Shown here in pieces: positions 10,554 through 22,348 of a stretch of DNA of 64,000 nt. The position numbers and the translations under genes are program-made. The DNA lies in assembly GCA_023053575.1 (NCBI GenBank), contig JAKZAP010000005.1, positions 11,346,001-11,410,000 of the forward strand, read 5' to 3'. The notes below the pieces were generated by a model. It was not told where the DNA came from and searched no databases. It saw only the letters and a list, made by a program, of their open reading frames with translations. Positions within the stretch are counted from its first letter, which is position 1, and each line of letters begins with the position of its first letter. Origin of the DNA: Branchinecta lynchi (Eukaryota > Arthropoda > Branchiopoda > Anostraca > Branchinectidae).

Positions 10554-11688
10554 TTAAGATAAAGATTTCTCGGCTGCTTTCCGTAAGATTGGGCACCTCA
10601 TCCTGAAAGAGACGTGGTTGCCCTGGCAGTTGGCGCACAGCGGACTGTTAGAGCATGGACTGGATTTAGAGTGCATATGGTTTCCAGAACAACGAGCACA
10701 CCTCAAGCTGTTGCAGTCGAGTTTGCACTTGTCCTGTCTGTGACCAGGAGATTGGCATTTATTACATCGCGGGGGAATACGGCGATACTCCACAATACGG
10801 AAAAATTCATAGCCAATCCGAGCCCCGTTTACAAGGGCTTTCTCCAGCGCTGAATGATCCAGGAACACTAGCTTGAAGGTGCGTGACGTTCCAAGCTGAA
10901 TGACTTCAGATGTGCCTGGGATGCAACTGGTAAGTTGAGCGGAGGTTATGTTCTCTGGAACATTCCGGATGACAGCAAGGTAACTCGGTCTAACGACGGT
11001 TGTGCGAGAGCCGGGGTGCTTATCCGTAATCGCCTTCGCTATGCTTGAAGCTGATTCCTGACTGGCTGTTTCCAAAATCCATCGGTTTTGGGAACTACTG
11101 ACTTTTACGTTGGTAATAGAGTCATGCCCATCTAGCTGGTCAAGTGCGACTTTTCGGGAAAGCGGATCAGATATGCCGTCAGGAGAGTTGTCAACGATTA
11201 TTTTCACAGCATCGGAGTATGTGGGCCTGTGGTTGCGATGACCTGATTTGTTGCCGGCTGCAGACATTTTTGGCTGAGTGTGAGACAAGTTATCCATCGA
11301 GAAAAGTCTCTCAGACATTAGCTTGACTTCGTTGACACAGGTAGTGATTTGGCAGGAAAGGGTGGCAAAGGCTGAAGCTGGGATGAACGGTACCTCACTT
11401 GGAGATTTGATCACGAAATCAGGCAGAGGGACGTCGTCTTCATCGCAGCGAGTGAAGGCACCGAGAACATCGGTAGCATGAGCCGACGCAGCGTTGGGAC
11501 CTGAACGACGTGGGACAGGATCCTGCGGAAACGCCTTCTTCCAAAGTAGGCGCTTTGCAGCCAAAATAACTGCCTCAGGAAAAAAACTCTACAGCGCATT
11601 GAGCAATGCTGTCATGGCCTATCCCCTTTTTGAAATTATCTTGCAAGAAGTTCAGTACAGGGTCATAGAAAAGCACTGGAGACGACAT
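10554..11688 (-). pseudogene. LINE ORF1: gag-like nucleic-acid-binding protein with zinc knuckles, one frameshift
   Basis: The C-terminal region carries CNKCQSPGHRQDKC (C-x2-C-x4-H-x4-C), then CARCSGNHMH and CANCQGNHVSFRMRC, a typical series of retroelement zinc knuckles. RNA chaperone/RNP function is known for the family. The likely ATG is at 11688 (MSSPVLFYDPVLNFLQDN). The frame from there runs to a T7 homopolymer at 11580-11586, where one extra base shifts it into the main 336-residue frame (AAKRLLWKKAFPQD...). Without that base the two frames would join. The stop abuts the ORF2 ATG. Confidence 0.85.
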
Positions 11689-11760
11689 GGCCAACTGCTA
11701 GGTTTTTGATTCCAAGTACAACGGTCACTTTTTGACAGTTGGAGCTTGAAACCGATAGCT

Positions 11761-12424
11761 ATCAAACTGAAACGGAGATTGCGACCGTTCAGCTCAACGG
11801 TCAGACGAATTTACATATATGATTTTATATTATAGGAATAATCTCAACTGATGCATTACAGTTAGTTTTATACAAAATTTCGCATTAGGTGTATTTTGTA
11901 GTTTTCTCTATTTGAAAGAACGATGTTCCATTTATGGGCGTTCTAAGAGTAAATTTCTGAGGGTTTGAAACACGTTAAAAGCTAGAGAGGTAAAAGGCTA
12001 GTGACGCCCCTTTGTGACGGTATACCCACCAACGTCATTGGCAGCCTTGTCCTTAGAGTAAATGAAAGATGATCGAGCTGGTAGTTCAAGATGCTGTGTA
12101 TTTGTGATTCTTTTGCTTGTATATAGAAAGCAAAACCCGGGAAATATATGTTTCCTTGGTAGAATAGCTGGTGTTTCCGTGCAACTTGAAGGCGTGACGC
12201 TAATTCGTTAAACCACACGACTTGGTTATTAACATAATGTCGCGAGAATATTATATAACTTCGTCGTTTGAGAAAAAATAAAAACGAGTGTCTTAAATTT
12301 TTCAGGAATTAATGTTGGAATAAAAATACCGAGTTCCACTCGTCGATTCTGGGTATAGCTGGTTCCTTAAAGGATCCGTCTTACCTATGTTACTTATTCG
12401 CTCTAGGCTCCTAGTCCTTCCATC
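11761..12424. other. Intronic DNA, nothing recognised
   Basis: No coding or repeat structure could be supported. Around 11990-12010 the string GCTAGTGACGCCCC resembles the end of common hAT-type elements, but no partner end was found. Confidence 0.4.
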
Positions 12425-12733
12425 CAGTGCCGTCTTTACCCTTAGGCCAGTTAGGCCGGTGCTGGGGGGCCAGAGGAAAAGAGAGTCCAAGCGCCCGGTG
12501 AAAAATGCTGAGAAATGAGACATATGGTTGCTAGCTGTATTGCCTTGTTGCTTACAATCCAGGTTAGGCACCATCGTCATTTACGTTACCGAAATTTTTT
12601 TAGATGTGACCAGAGTTTGGCTCGACCAAGAAAAGTCTGTGCTAATGGGTTCACGTTTTTACGTTTTGACTCTCGAAAAGGGGCACAAATCCATGGATGG
12701 CCTATGGTCCACCAAAAGTAAAAGACGGCACTG
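12425..12733. mobile_element. hAT-like MITE (309 bp)
   Basis: The ends are CAGTGCCGTCTTTAC and GTAAAAGACGGCACTG, inverted repeats with one indel. The flanking octamers CTTCCATC (12417-12424) and GTTCCATC (12734-12741) match at 7 of 8, an 8-bp target duplication as expected for hAT transposition. No transposase is inside. Confidence 0.75.
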
Positions 12734-13020
12734 GTTCCATCCTTTCACATTTTCGAGATTTCTTACTTACTATATGATTTGTATCCACCCCACCGACACT
12801 ACACCGGTTTCTGAATTTATCATGTTTGGATCTTTTCGAAGCTGGTCGGACTCCCGCCTATGCCGCTTAGTCCTCCGAGGAGCTGATTGTTCGGAAATAC
12901 CGGTTCTGCCAGTTTCTCTGGTTTTTTTTTTTGTATCAAAGACAATAAAACTTTTTCACAAGAAATCAAGTTCAGGCAACGTACCTACAAATTTAGAGAC
13001 CAAGACTTTCATGCAAAAGT

Positions 13021-13829
13021 AACAAGACCAAAGGTTTTGTTCGGACCCCAAAGGGGAATCGTGACTTAATGCGAAAGTAACAAAACCAAAGGTTTTGATC
13101 GGATCCCAAAGGGAAATATTTTGTCGATCTGGTCTTGCAGATGCTCAGTCTTTACCAAACCCGTACAGAGTTGATACCTTTCTAGCAGGCCACTGAACAA
13201 ACAGCCACTAAGCCATACCAAATTTCCGGTTTTCGCTAGATTCCTGTCAGTCTACATGTCCGGCAGGAACATAAAGTTCAAATATGGATTCAGGACCCTT
13301 ACATCTAAATTGACGCTCCAGTGGATAAAAGTTTAACCTCTAATCAACTTTAGATAAGACTCTTACCAATTTTCCGGTTTTCCCCGGATTCCGGGAAAAC
13401 TACTTGCCCGGCGAAAAATAAAAGTTCAGAAACAGATGCAGAATGTCGCTGTATCCCTGTGCCAGACTTTCATTCAACTTGAGATTGAACTTTTACTTCC
13501 ACAGAATTTACGGTTTTCCCGGATTCTGAGCGAACTGTTTGTCCGGTAAGAAAGCGAAGTTCAGTTCTGGGTTACCGTTACTTTACCCTTAAATTGACTC
13601 TCATAAAATGTTTGTTTGATCCCTTAATTCCAAAACCCCTCTCCCACACCTAAATATAGGACTACTCGGCCCACCTATGAACTTGACATGTACTTCGACC
13701 CAAAGGATCCTCGCACCGTTTTTATTTTTAACAAATATCTCAACCGCTTCGAAAGCTATCGGGCTGACAGACGGACAACCTTTACGAAGTCATAGGTGTC
13801 CCGTAACTTACGTTTTGAGATCCCAAAAA
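13021..13829 (+). repeat. Family A repeat copy (forward) with duplicated 5' end
   Basis: It begins AACAAGACCAAAGGTTTTG with a second near-identical start about 56 bp later (AACAAAACCAAAGGTTTTG at about 13079). Units with TTTCCGGTTTTCCCCGGATT follow. It ends CTTACGTTTTGAGATCCCAA. Confidence 0.75.
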
Positions 13830-15344
13830 GTAAATTGGGACTGGGTGAAGCTAAAAACAGCCATGACATTAATCTTGTGACAACCTGGCAACATGTATGT
13901 TAGAACTTGTCATAGGAATTGTGTTTGCTACGACTTTTGAATCATAACATGGCATGTATGAGCTAAATTCCGGAACTATGCAATTCTTTCTCCAAGACGT
14001 TTCCTCGAAACTTGTTTTCTCGTGCACAATGGCTCGCGCAAACCCATGGAACTGTGAGGAAAACAGCGCTAAATAGTTTCCAAAATGTGTGAGTAAGTCA
14101 AGCGTAATCTAAAGAAGAGATGAAAGCGGTCACTAATTCATCATTTGATCCTTCTCAGTGTCAGAGCCATCTCTAGTTGGACTAGTTTCGATTTCTTTTG
14201 ACCCCTCGTTCCCTCATCAGAGCATTGTCAATCCCGTCCGCGGTCTGTAGGTTCTATTTTACCAGTGGCACGCGAGGATGTCTTGTTCCTATGGTTTCTT
14301 ATTCGGAGTCAATGAAGAATCGCCGTGTGCCTATTGAAGAACCAGGACCGTGACCACAACTGATCACAACAAACGTTGTCAATTAGTGTACATAGTATAT
14401 GAATAAGTTCCAAGGATCCGTTCGGGTGACGTTTCTTGTTCTTTCCTAGGTTCAGTGGCGTGTATTTTCGCATGCAGACGGTTAAAGTCTCCCTGTTTTG
14501 TTGCTTTCGGCTGGGAGTGCGGTGCACAGTTCCGACATTTCCTGCTTTTGTGTAGATTTCTCTAGGTACCGGTTTTGCAGCTGGTTCGTCTGAAAGTCTT
14601 GCAGTACCACCGCCCGACTTGCTCCTTCAGTTCTCGAATTCCTTGGCGAGGATTCAAACTCGGGACCCATACCCATCATAAAAAATAACCGCTGGTTTAT
14701 CTGCGGCTGATCTCACAGAGACCTAGTATCCAAGGGTTCGGCCTCGAGTCCCATTGTTGCACCAGAAAAAGCCCTCCGCCATTACACATTTAGACCCGTA
14801 ATGACAAGTCAGTACGTAGATGAACTGATGAAGAGGCTTCTTCCGACTATTGAAGCTGATGTCTGTATCGTCAGTGCGCATGCAGAAATTTTGGGGTTGC
14901 AGATTATTATTATTTGTTTCCAAGTCAGACATCAGGAGCCTTATTTAGCAGTAATGCGAGACAAAAAGAACGAGAAAACCAAGTTAGCAAGAATTCGGCT
15001 GTCTCTACAGCTGATGTTTCCGGTCAAGGTGGCATTCATTCGAGCATGCTAGGCTAGCAAATACTCTAGACTTCTTTCCTTTTTTTTTACACGAGGCTCT
15101 GTTACGTAATATGTCGAAGTCATCAGAGCTTTTCCACAACATATAATTGCTGGAGAAAGATAAGCGGGACAACGCCCTATGCACTTTTCGATCTGTCACG
15201 ACTGGCTGTCAATGACATCAGATCTGCTGGATAGTTTTTTATGTAATTTTCTTATTTTTCAACTGAATAGCAAAACAAGCGTGACCGTAAAGGCTCATTT
15301 ATCGGTTGAACATCGAAATTACAATTAGACACCGGTCGATTTTC
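13830..15344. other. SEC14L intron sequence, no recognised gene
   Basis: Several short open frames lack domains or splice context. Nothing further is supported. Confidence 0.45.
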
Positions 15345-15545
15345 ATAATTTTATTTCATCTGTATAAAAAGAACCAGATGTGCCGACGAGAATACCGAGG
15401 CCCGACAGAAGCATATAGAATTCAATTTCTTCTGTGTTTTGCCGGACAAATCTTTGCAGCGTTTGATTTCTTGAGTACAAGAAGAACCCGACGTGCTGAC
15501 GAGTCGATCAACGCCCGATAATCCGCTCAGACATTTGTTGTGGCT
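15345..15545 (-). repeat. Family I repeat, short inverted copy
   Basis: AAAAAGAACCAGATGTGCCGACGAG and TTGAGTACAAGAAGAACCCG are the reverse complement of the family I motifs seen at 3905-4770, about two units. Confidence 0.6.
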
Positions 15546-17996
15546 TTTCGTTCAGTTCTTCCCAGGCGTCAGATTTGTTCCCTCATGTGTTACTAGATTC
15601 AAAGAATTTGATTCGTGTGGGTGGAGAAGGCATGAGACAGCAATATCTTTCGATGGATCAGATTTTTACGAACACACTGTTAACTTTGTTTTCTTCGAAA
15701 CCCTCTCGATATTCGACGTTAAAGGACACCTGAATGAAGAGTACCAAGTATCATCCCTATCTGTATGACTCCCGTTAACATTGCCTGCAGAAAACCCAAT
15801 CCAAATACGAAATAATGTTTTCCAGCTATGCTTTTTGCTCCATGTTGCATCTGTCCTTATTTCAGGACCGAACAATTTTAGAAATGAACAAATGTCTCCA
15901 AACAACCCTTCTTCTGGAATGTTTTTTAACCATTTAAGCCCAAAGCTATATCTAGAAGAAATTCTAATACCATCGGGCCACCGCTGTGTAAGATTTGAAT
16001 CAATTGCGCTTTTTCTCTTGGAGTCTGCATGTGCAAACCTCCAGAAACGAACATACCTATTTTGAAAACGTCACGCTCAGGAGAAGAATGCTCTCCGTGG
16101 CCATGTCTGTAAATGCATTCTCCATGGTGTGTTCAAGTATGGTTTCATTGTTCATGTGTCCTTTAATCACAAATTACTTGAACACAATTCTCCCTGGGTC
16201 ACCCCCAGGACAACCTGGACGCCCGGGTTCTCGGGTGACTGGTTTATTTGAAGATGTATCGTTTAGTTTTTTATGTTTTTTGTTACAAGTTGTTTACTGT
16301 GATTTTGTGTAAAATAAAGAACAACCTAACCTAACCTTCAAAGCAAGGTGAATTGCCCATTAATTATTCAGTGATCTCCCGCCGGAGGTTAAAAGAGGTA
16401 CTAAACCTTCGAGAAGATCGAGTGGCGAGTAAGAGGATTAATACAACTAAGTATATCACCACGTGAACGTGGTCGGAAGAGAAAATCATCGGCCAGTTGA
16501 CATTTTTTTTGTCTCGGAAGCTTAATCTTATTTAGCTAAATTTCAGAATCTTCAAGAGATTAGTATAATGAATTTTGTATAATTTACGGCGTCTGTTTAT
16601 TGTGACCCAGTTTACATCCATTCTTCTGTGGACTTGTGGAAATTAACAAGAAAACCAGAAAACAAAATACCGAAAGAAATCGATCAAGCTAGGAATTAGT
16701 TCGATTTTCCTACACATCTCCGTATACCTGCTAAAAAAAAACACGTTTTGTTGGATGCATAGTCAGACTATGATCCCAGCCTCCTCATGTCGGGTGCTTC
16801 GGAACCGCGCCACTAGATGACCCAGCGGTAGGATCGAGTCGTGGCTTCACCTTGGGTCTTGGGTGGGGGGGGGGGGGTCTAAAAGTTGTGACGCTAACAT
16901 GCTTATGATGCAACTCCTTTAAACTCCCATCCTGGAAGTTCCGAAAGAATGCCAGCCAGGCTAGCAGATTGTCAAGAATTACAAACCTTGGGTCAAATTT
17001 GTAAGCAAAAACCAAAGCGAGAAATCGCGTGGTAAGATATCTCTGCCGTCTAGAAACTGAACTGGATTACAGCATGATGAATTCGAGATCGGAGTGTATA
17101 AGACAGATCGGCAAGCGCCGTCCCATATAAATTATCTGACTAACAGCATTCGCCAACTTCCTTGCTATGTATCGGAAAAATGAAAATCCGATTATTGTAG
17201 AGCTTTTGCGACGGTATAGTCAGTATTGCACATATTGCATAAGTTCAAGTTTTCTTCTTCATAATTTTAATGTTTACGATGTGTGACAAAAAAAAAGTTA
17301 AATTCGCTTATCTGCCTGGACGCCGCATATGACACGTGCCGATTGATATCCCGTTTCAATAGCTCTCATTTGTGAAGTGCATGGTTTTAGGGGAAGGAGC
17401 TTGCCACCGGACCCTCCCCAACTTTTGATCCGGATTTCTGTATTGCCAATTTTGCGGATATTTTTATTTTTTTTTATTTATTTATTTATTTAATTCAGCC
17501 GTAGCCATATACACAGAGGAAAAAAGCACACATTCTAGCCTAAATATCACACATAACCACATATGTATCAAAAGAATCAACGAACCACAAGTTCATCGCT
17601 CCATTTTTTCCACAAAGGCAGTGAAAGTTGAAATGAATATATATATCTGTATATATCTGTTGCGGCTAAGTATTGTAAAACTACGTCGCTGGTTCCGCCG
17701 AGAAACCAAGTGTTTCGGCGAGTGTTTATGACTAATAAAAGTTCACTAATATTATTGTTCATTTTCCTTAGAAATACACGCAGAGTGTCATACAAATTAA
17801 ATAAAATAAACGAAAAAAAACTATATTACTATCAATTCACATGGCAGTATAGCAATTTTAAAATTCAGTCAGACGTTAAAGAAGATGTATAAAACCGTTA
17901 TTCTATTCATATATTGCGATAACCTATGGTTGAAAATTGTTGCCGATCTTTTGTACAAACCGGCTTTCGTTCATTCATTGTTGTTGTTTTTTACAG
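15546..17996. other. SEC14L intron sequence including a retro-element-like 3' tail
   Basis: No gene is recognised. At 16309-16336 an AATAAAG is followed by CCTAACCTAACC. A (TTTA)n microsatellite occupies about 17461-17493. A TTTTTTTACAG acceptor ends the stretch. Confidence 0.45.
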
Positions 17997-18157
17997 GGTT
18001 CACACGTAACTTCATGTGAAGGAACGTACGTTCTTCAGTGGAAATTTCACGATTCAACCAACCATCCGTCGAATCCAAAAGAATTCATTGACTCCATAAC
18101 AACGCCTAAGGCCAAGCTCATGTATTATTACGAAACCCTGAGTTCAGATGAATATCG
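17997..18157 (+). CDS. SEC14L1: SEC14-like protein, penultimate coding exon (end of GOLD domain)
   Basis: It follows TTTTTTACAG and ends CG before GTAAGC (53 codons plus 2 nt). GSHVTSCEGTYVLQWKFHDS corresponds to the SEC14L1/5 GOLD strand GSHVTR..G.YILQWKF. KAKLMYYYETLSSDEY corresponds to the family's CKVMYY.EV..S.D(F/Y). The entry phase matches the exon ending at 1899. The split Arg codon (CG+G) is completed exactly by the exon at 25211. Confidence 0.9.
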
Positions 18158-19336
18158 GTAAGCGTTAAACCGTGGTTTCCACAAGTCGTGGCGGAAACCG
18201 CCCTGCGATCTTGTCTCTTAATGGCGGTTCTGGCGATCTCTTAGATTCGCTTTCCGAAAAGCAAAGCCAGAATCCGCCGAACGCAAGAAGTCGTTGCGCT
18301 TCATTTGCAGCTTTACAACTTCTCGCTGACTTGCCGAAATCACTTTCCACTTTCATAGTAAATTCGCTTTCCAGGTGACAGGCGGAAACTAGCGTAGTGG
18401 CTGGAAAGCAGCTAACAGCTCTGGAAAGCGAAGCTATAGTTGTAGCCCCAAGGGCAAAAACAACTGGCACATAAGCTGGCGGAGCCTTCCAGAATCGCCC
18501 TTTATTGCGGATCCGCTAGTAGGCTATCCGTGATTTCGGAAGAGCTAAATGAGCTAATGCTGTGAATCCAGGATCAGGCCGAATTTTCTGCCCCTTCATC
18601 TTCAGAAGTCTCAACTTTTCCGAATGAAATTGATGATGATGCGGACAATCCTGGCAGGAACTCCAGTGCGCGACTGCCCAACCGTGATAGTCTGTTCGCA
18701 GACCGCAGATTCGTTACTAGCCAAAATGTTGTGTTTTTTTTTTTTTGGGGGGGGGGGAAGTATAACCGATTGAGTGGTAATTTTAACTCGACTGGTTGTA
18801 CGAACAAGTGTGCAAGGGCTCAGACGTGGAGTGTGAAAGTAAAATGATTGTCACATTTTATATACAAACAGCTTTAGAACCAAGACATTTCACGTCCCCA
18901 ATAACCAAACGAGTATTAAAGTAACCTAATTTGTACTAATCCTGCTTTAAAGGCTTTAAATGTAAAAAAAAAAACAAGTATAAATCCAAAGAAATGTTGA
19001 AGATCTGCACGAATAGCTCGAATTCAAACAATGGTCTGCCAGCCAGTCCGGCCCTTTAAACTTCTTTTCCATCAGCAAGATAATAACAAGTGCAATAAAC
19101 CAAATCGTAGCAGCCTAATACCCCCTTTGGCACAATTCATTAAGAATGGCATATCATCGATCATATAACAAAACAGTCCAGTTTCCAACTGTCATTAAAG
19201 ATTAAAGTACGTCGCGTCGTCTTTTTTGTTGCTGTTACGCCAAAATTCTCATCCACAGATATATCTCCCCAAATATACAAGAGTTGGACCTGAGACCTGT
19301 CATAGACGAACTTAACTAATCTCTGGGCCCAGCCCA
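18158..19336. other. SEC14L intron with GGAAAGC-rich segment
   Basis: 18165-18480 carries many CTTTCC / GGAAAG and GGCGGAAAC motifs in both orientations, resembling the interior of the element at 24531-25025; boundaries are not clear. A T/G homopolymer lies at about 18736-18758. No gene is seen. Confidence 0.45.
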
Positions 19337-20751
19337 AACAAGTGCCATATGTGCTCTTGTTTTTTTTTTTTTTACCGACTGGACGATAACATTGCCCCTC
19401 CCCCCCCCCCCATACGTGACGGCTAACCTGAGTAACCTGAGTTGAACAGACCTATACAGAGGGTCCGCTCCAATGTGGTACCAATAATAAATAGAACGTT
19501 TCACCTTTGTTCCAATCCTAATATACCACCGCCTTTTCAGTTTAACCTTATTAATAACAGGTTGTTAAGTAATGCCAAGAAAAATTATCCAATAGAACCT
19601 CCTACTTGGGTCCCATGCAGCGACTATTTATACCCCGACAAAAATGAGCTGAGCTAGAGATACATGCTGAGCTTTTAGTTGATGCCCATCTACTGCCCTC
19701 TTCGTCGCTGCACATATCAGAGGAAAACTGCAGGAGACGCGCTGACCCGCTCTGCAGCACGTCACATGTGGCATAACAGTGATAGACAACCAATTGGCTT
19801 TTACTATGGAATTTTGTGAAACGCTTAGCGTCAACTGATCGGGATGAAATTTGGTGGAAGAACTACCATAAGCATTGGATACGTTCTTGACAGAACCAGA
19901 TCATATCAGGGCTCGTTTGGGGGAGTTGCAGGGGGGTTCCCGGAATTCCGGTGATCACGAGTTAGGATACTTCCAGATCTGCTAAGGATGATAAAGCTTG
20001 GCAGGCGTATTAGTGACCCGACCAAATAGACTTGAAGATCCGACACAATGACCTAGGAAGACTATCCAACCATTGTTCGTGGAGTTGAGGGAGGGGGAAT
20101 CCGGAAATTACTGACTTCCGTAGGTTGCGAACAAATGGTTCGATTCATGTGAAACTTTATGGGTGATAAGAAATGATGACCTAGATATACAAAGCATGTG
20201 TCCGAACCCCATGCGGCCTTGGTTGGGGGAGTCGGGGGGGGGGGGGGGTCGGAAACTTTCTGACATGCACACAAACCAAACGGATGGGCAGAATGGGATA
20301 TTTAGAATCTGTATTGGACAGTGCCAAGTTTATAAGGCCTAGATTTGTCATTTGGCGTCCGAACAGGGTGCTATCAAGGTAGAGGATGATGAAGCGGGAA
20401 CCGGAAATTTGCAGATATTCGAGATGCTCCGATTCGAGTAAAACTTGAGGGACGGGAAGATGAGATTTTAGAGATGCGAAGTTTATGTGTTCCAGTCGTA
20501 TTCGGCCGCAGTGAAGGGAATTGGAGGAGTCCCGGAAATGTTGTGGCTCGCATAGGGATTGAACGAGTGGATAATGAAACTTGGAAAGTAGAGTGATTGT
20601 ATGCCGTTAGATGACATGTTTTAGGGTCTGGACCGGATCCGAGCACGGTGGAGAGGGGCACCGGAACTTTGAAAAAATGCTCACATTTACTTTCTCGTTT
20701 GTCACACCACCTACTCATAACAAGTGCCATATGAGCTCGTAGCTCTTGTTT
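19337..20751 (-). repeat. Family B repeat copy (reverse)
   Basis: Bounded by AACAAGTGCCATATGTGCTC on the left and AACAAGTGCCATATGAGCTC plus GTAGCTCTTGTTT on the right. The interior has units with GGAAATTTTG/GAAACTT and GGTCGG/CCGGAATT motifs and poly-G runs, matching the larger copy at 49211-52024 in reverse. A family A copy abuts it on the right. Confidence 0.75.
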
Positions 20752-20764
20752 CTTAAAAACAGCG

Positions 20765-21632
20765 TTTTTAGGATCCCAAAACGTAAGTGAAGGGATACCT
20801 CAGACCTATGCCATCGCAAAAGTTGACCCTATGTCTGTCCGTCTGTGAGCACGATAACTGTCGTAGGGAATGAGATTTTTTATGAAGCTTGGTGTGAGGA
20901 TTTTTTGTGTCAAGGGTAAGTTCAAGTTCTTAGATGGGCTCTGTACCCCTGTATTTAGGGGTGATGAGGGGGTTCAAACTCAGGGGTAAACAAAATATTT
21001 TTAAGAAGCTAATGCGATAGTCGCTTATGGGGCAAGAAGACATGTTGAACACGATGATGAAAACCATTTTCTCGCCGGACAAGTAGTTCGTCCAGAATCC
21101 GGCAAAACCGGAAAATTTGTTAAAAGTTAAACTTTTATTTGATGCCGATTAGATGTCTTATTTAAGGGTAAGAAGACATGCTGTACTCTTATGTGAAAAT
21201 CATTTTCTACCCGGAAAATTGTCTTCATTTTCTCTCCCGGAAATCGGAAAATTTGTTATAAGTTAAGATTTGATTTGAAGTTGATTAGATGTTCGATATA
21301 AGGGGAGAGAAGATACGCTGAGTTCGTTTTCTAGCTTTCTTTTTCGCCCGACAAATAGTTCCGAAATTCGGCCGAAACAGGAAAACGGTCGAAGTGAGCC
21401 AGGAAGTCTTCGTCAAAATAGATATGATTGATAGGGGTAAACGCACATGCTGAATCCATATCTAAACTTGGTTTTCTCAGACGATTAGCTATTTGGCCTT
21501 ATTCTGTTTCTGAATTTTAATAGTAAAATCTTCAATGAGTCTGGCGAAGACTGGATGTGGTGAAGACGAGACCCAATTGTCTGGATCAAATATTGAGTTT
21601 TTGGGATCCTATTGAAACCTTTGGTCTTGTTT
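20765..21632 (-). repeat. Family A repeat copy (reverse)
   Basis: Starts TTTTTAGGATCCCAAAACG and TAAGTGAAGGGATACC. It has about four units with CTCGCCGGACAAGTAGTTCG and GAATCCGGCAAAACCGG. It ends TTTTGGGATCCTATTGAAACC then TTTGGTCTTGTTT. Confidence 0.8.
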
Positions 21633-22054
21633 TCTTGGAAACAGATGATTTTTCTTCGAAACAGTCGATTTTTCTTAAAAACAGTGGGTTTCTTCTGCAA
21701 AACAGTCGTTAAAAATAACCAGCCAGTCGGTAAATACCAAACCCCCCACCCCACCCACCCCCCGCAAACATTTTCGCTAGTAACTTCTCTGCTTAAATTA
21801 CCTAAAATTGCACTTGTTAGCGCTGCGTTGGGCGTGTTGACGTCGCTAAAATTTCAATGTGTGTGGATAAGCGTTAGTGGGGACGACTGTGAAGACACTG
21901 TCTGCATACAGACTGAAATGACGGGGTGGCTTTAAATAATTCCTGGGTGGTGGTGGGAACACATCCAAATAAACTGCACAGATAAGGTCAGTCGCGGGTA
22001 CCAGTTTCCAAGAGGGTAGTGATTGAGCCTGCCTACGATCCTAGACGCCTAAGA

Positions 22055-22348
22055 CGGAACTATTAACTTGAAATCTTTCTATGGTAATTAATCTTCAGAA
22101 CGCCAGGCACTCACCTCACTATATTTCCAACCAGGAGAAAGGGTTTTAGGCCTCTTTTGTCTAGCTGCGTGTCAAAAATTAAAAAAATTATCTCGTGCAT
22201 ACGGAACTATCGACTTGAAACTACTTTCTATGGTAATTAATCTTCAGAACGCCAAGCCTCAACTATATTTCCAACCAAGAGAAAAGTCTTTTAGGCCTCC
22301 TTTGTCTAGCTGCGTTTCAAAAATATATAAATTATCTCGTTCACACCC
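22055..22348 (+). repeat. Tandem duplication of about 147 bp
   Basis: ACGGAACTAT..ACTTGAAA, TTTCTATGGTAATTAATC and TTTTGTCTAGCTGCGT recur in order at 22055-22200 and 22201-22348, with some substitutions and indels. No coding content. Confidence 0.7.

Larger units (their letters stand above)
7793..11760 (-). mobile_element. Non-LTR retrotransposon (LINE), nearly full length but inactivated
   Basis: A minus-strand element with ORF1 (CCHC gag-like) followed directly by ORF2 (endonuclease and reverse transcriptase), a short 3' UTR with AATAAA, and an (ATC)n-type tail at 7793-7806. The 5' limit is uncertain; about 70 bp upstream of ORF1 appears non-coding. ORF1 has a frameshift. ORF2 has lost its N-terminal endonuclease strand and has an in-frame TGA. 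It lies antisense in the 16-kb SEC14L intron. The gag knuckles and absence of RNase H fit the Jockey/CR1/I-like groups; I do not assign a clade. Confidence 0.9.

Noticed and set aside
15493..16312. Overlapping open frames of 91-105 codons on +
   Set aside because: No splice context, domain, or coherent composition; hydrophobic stretches are those of AT-rich DNA.
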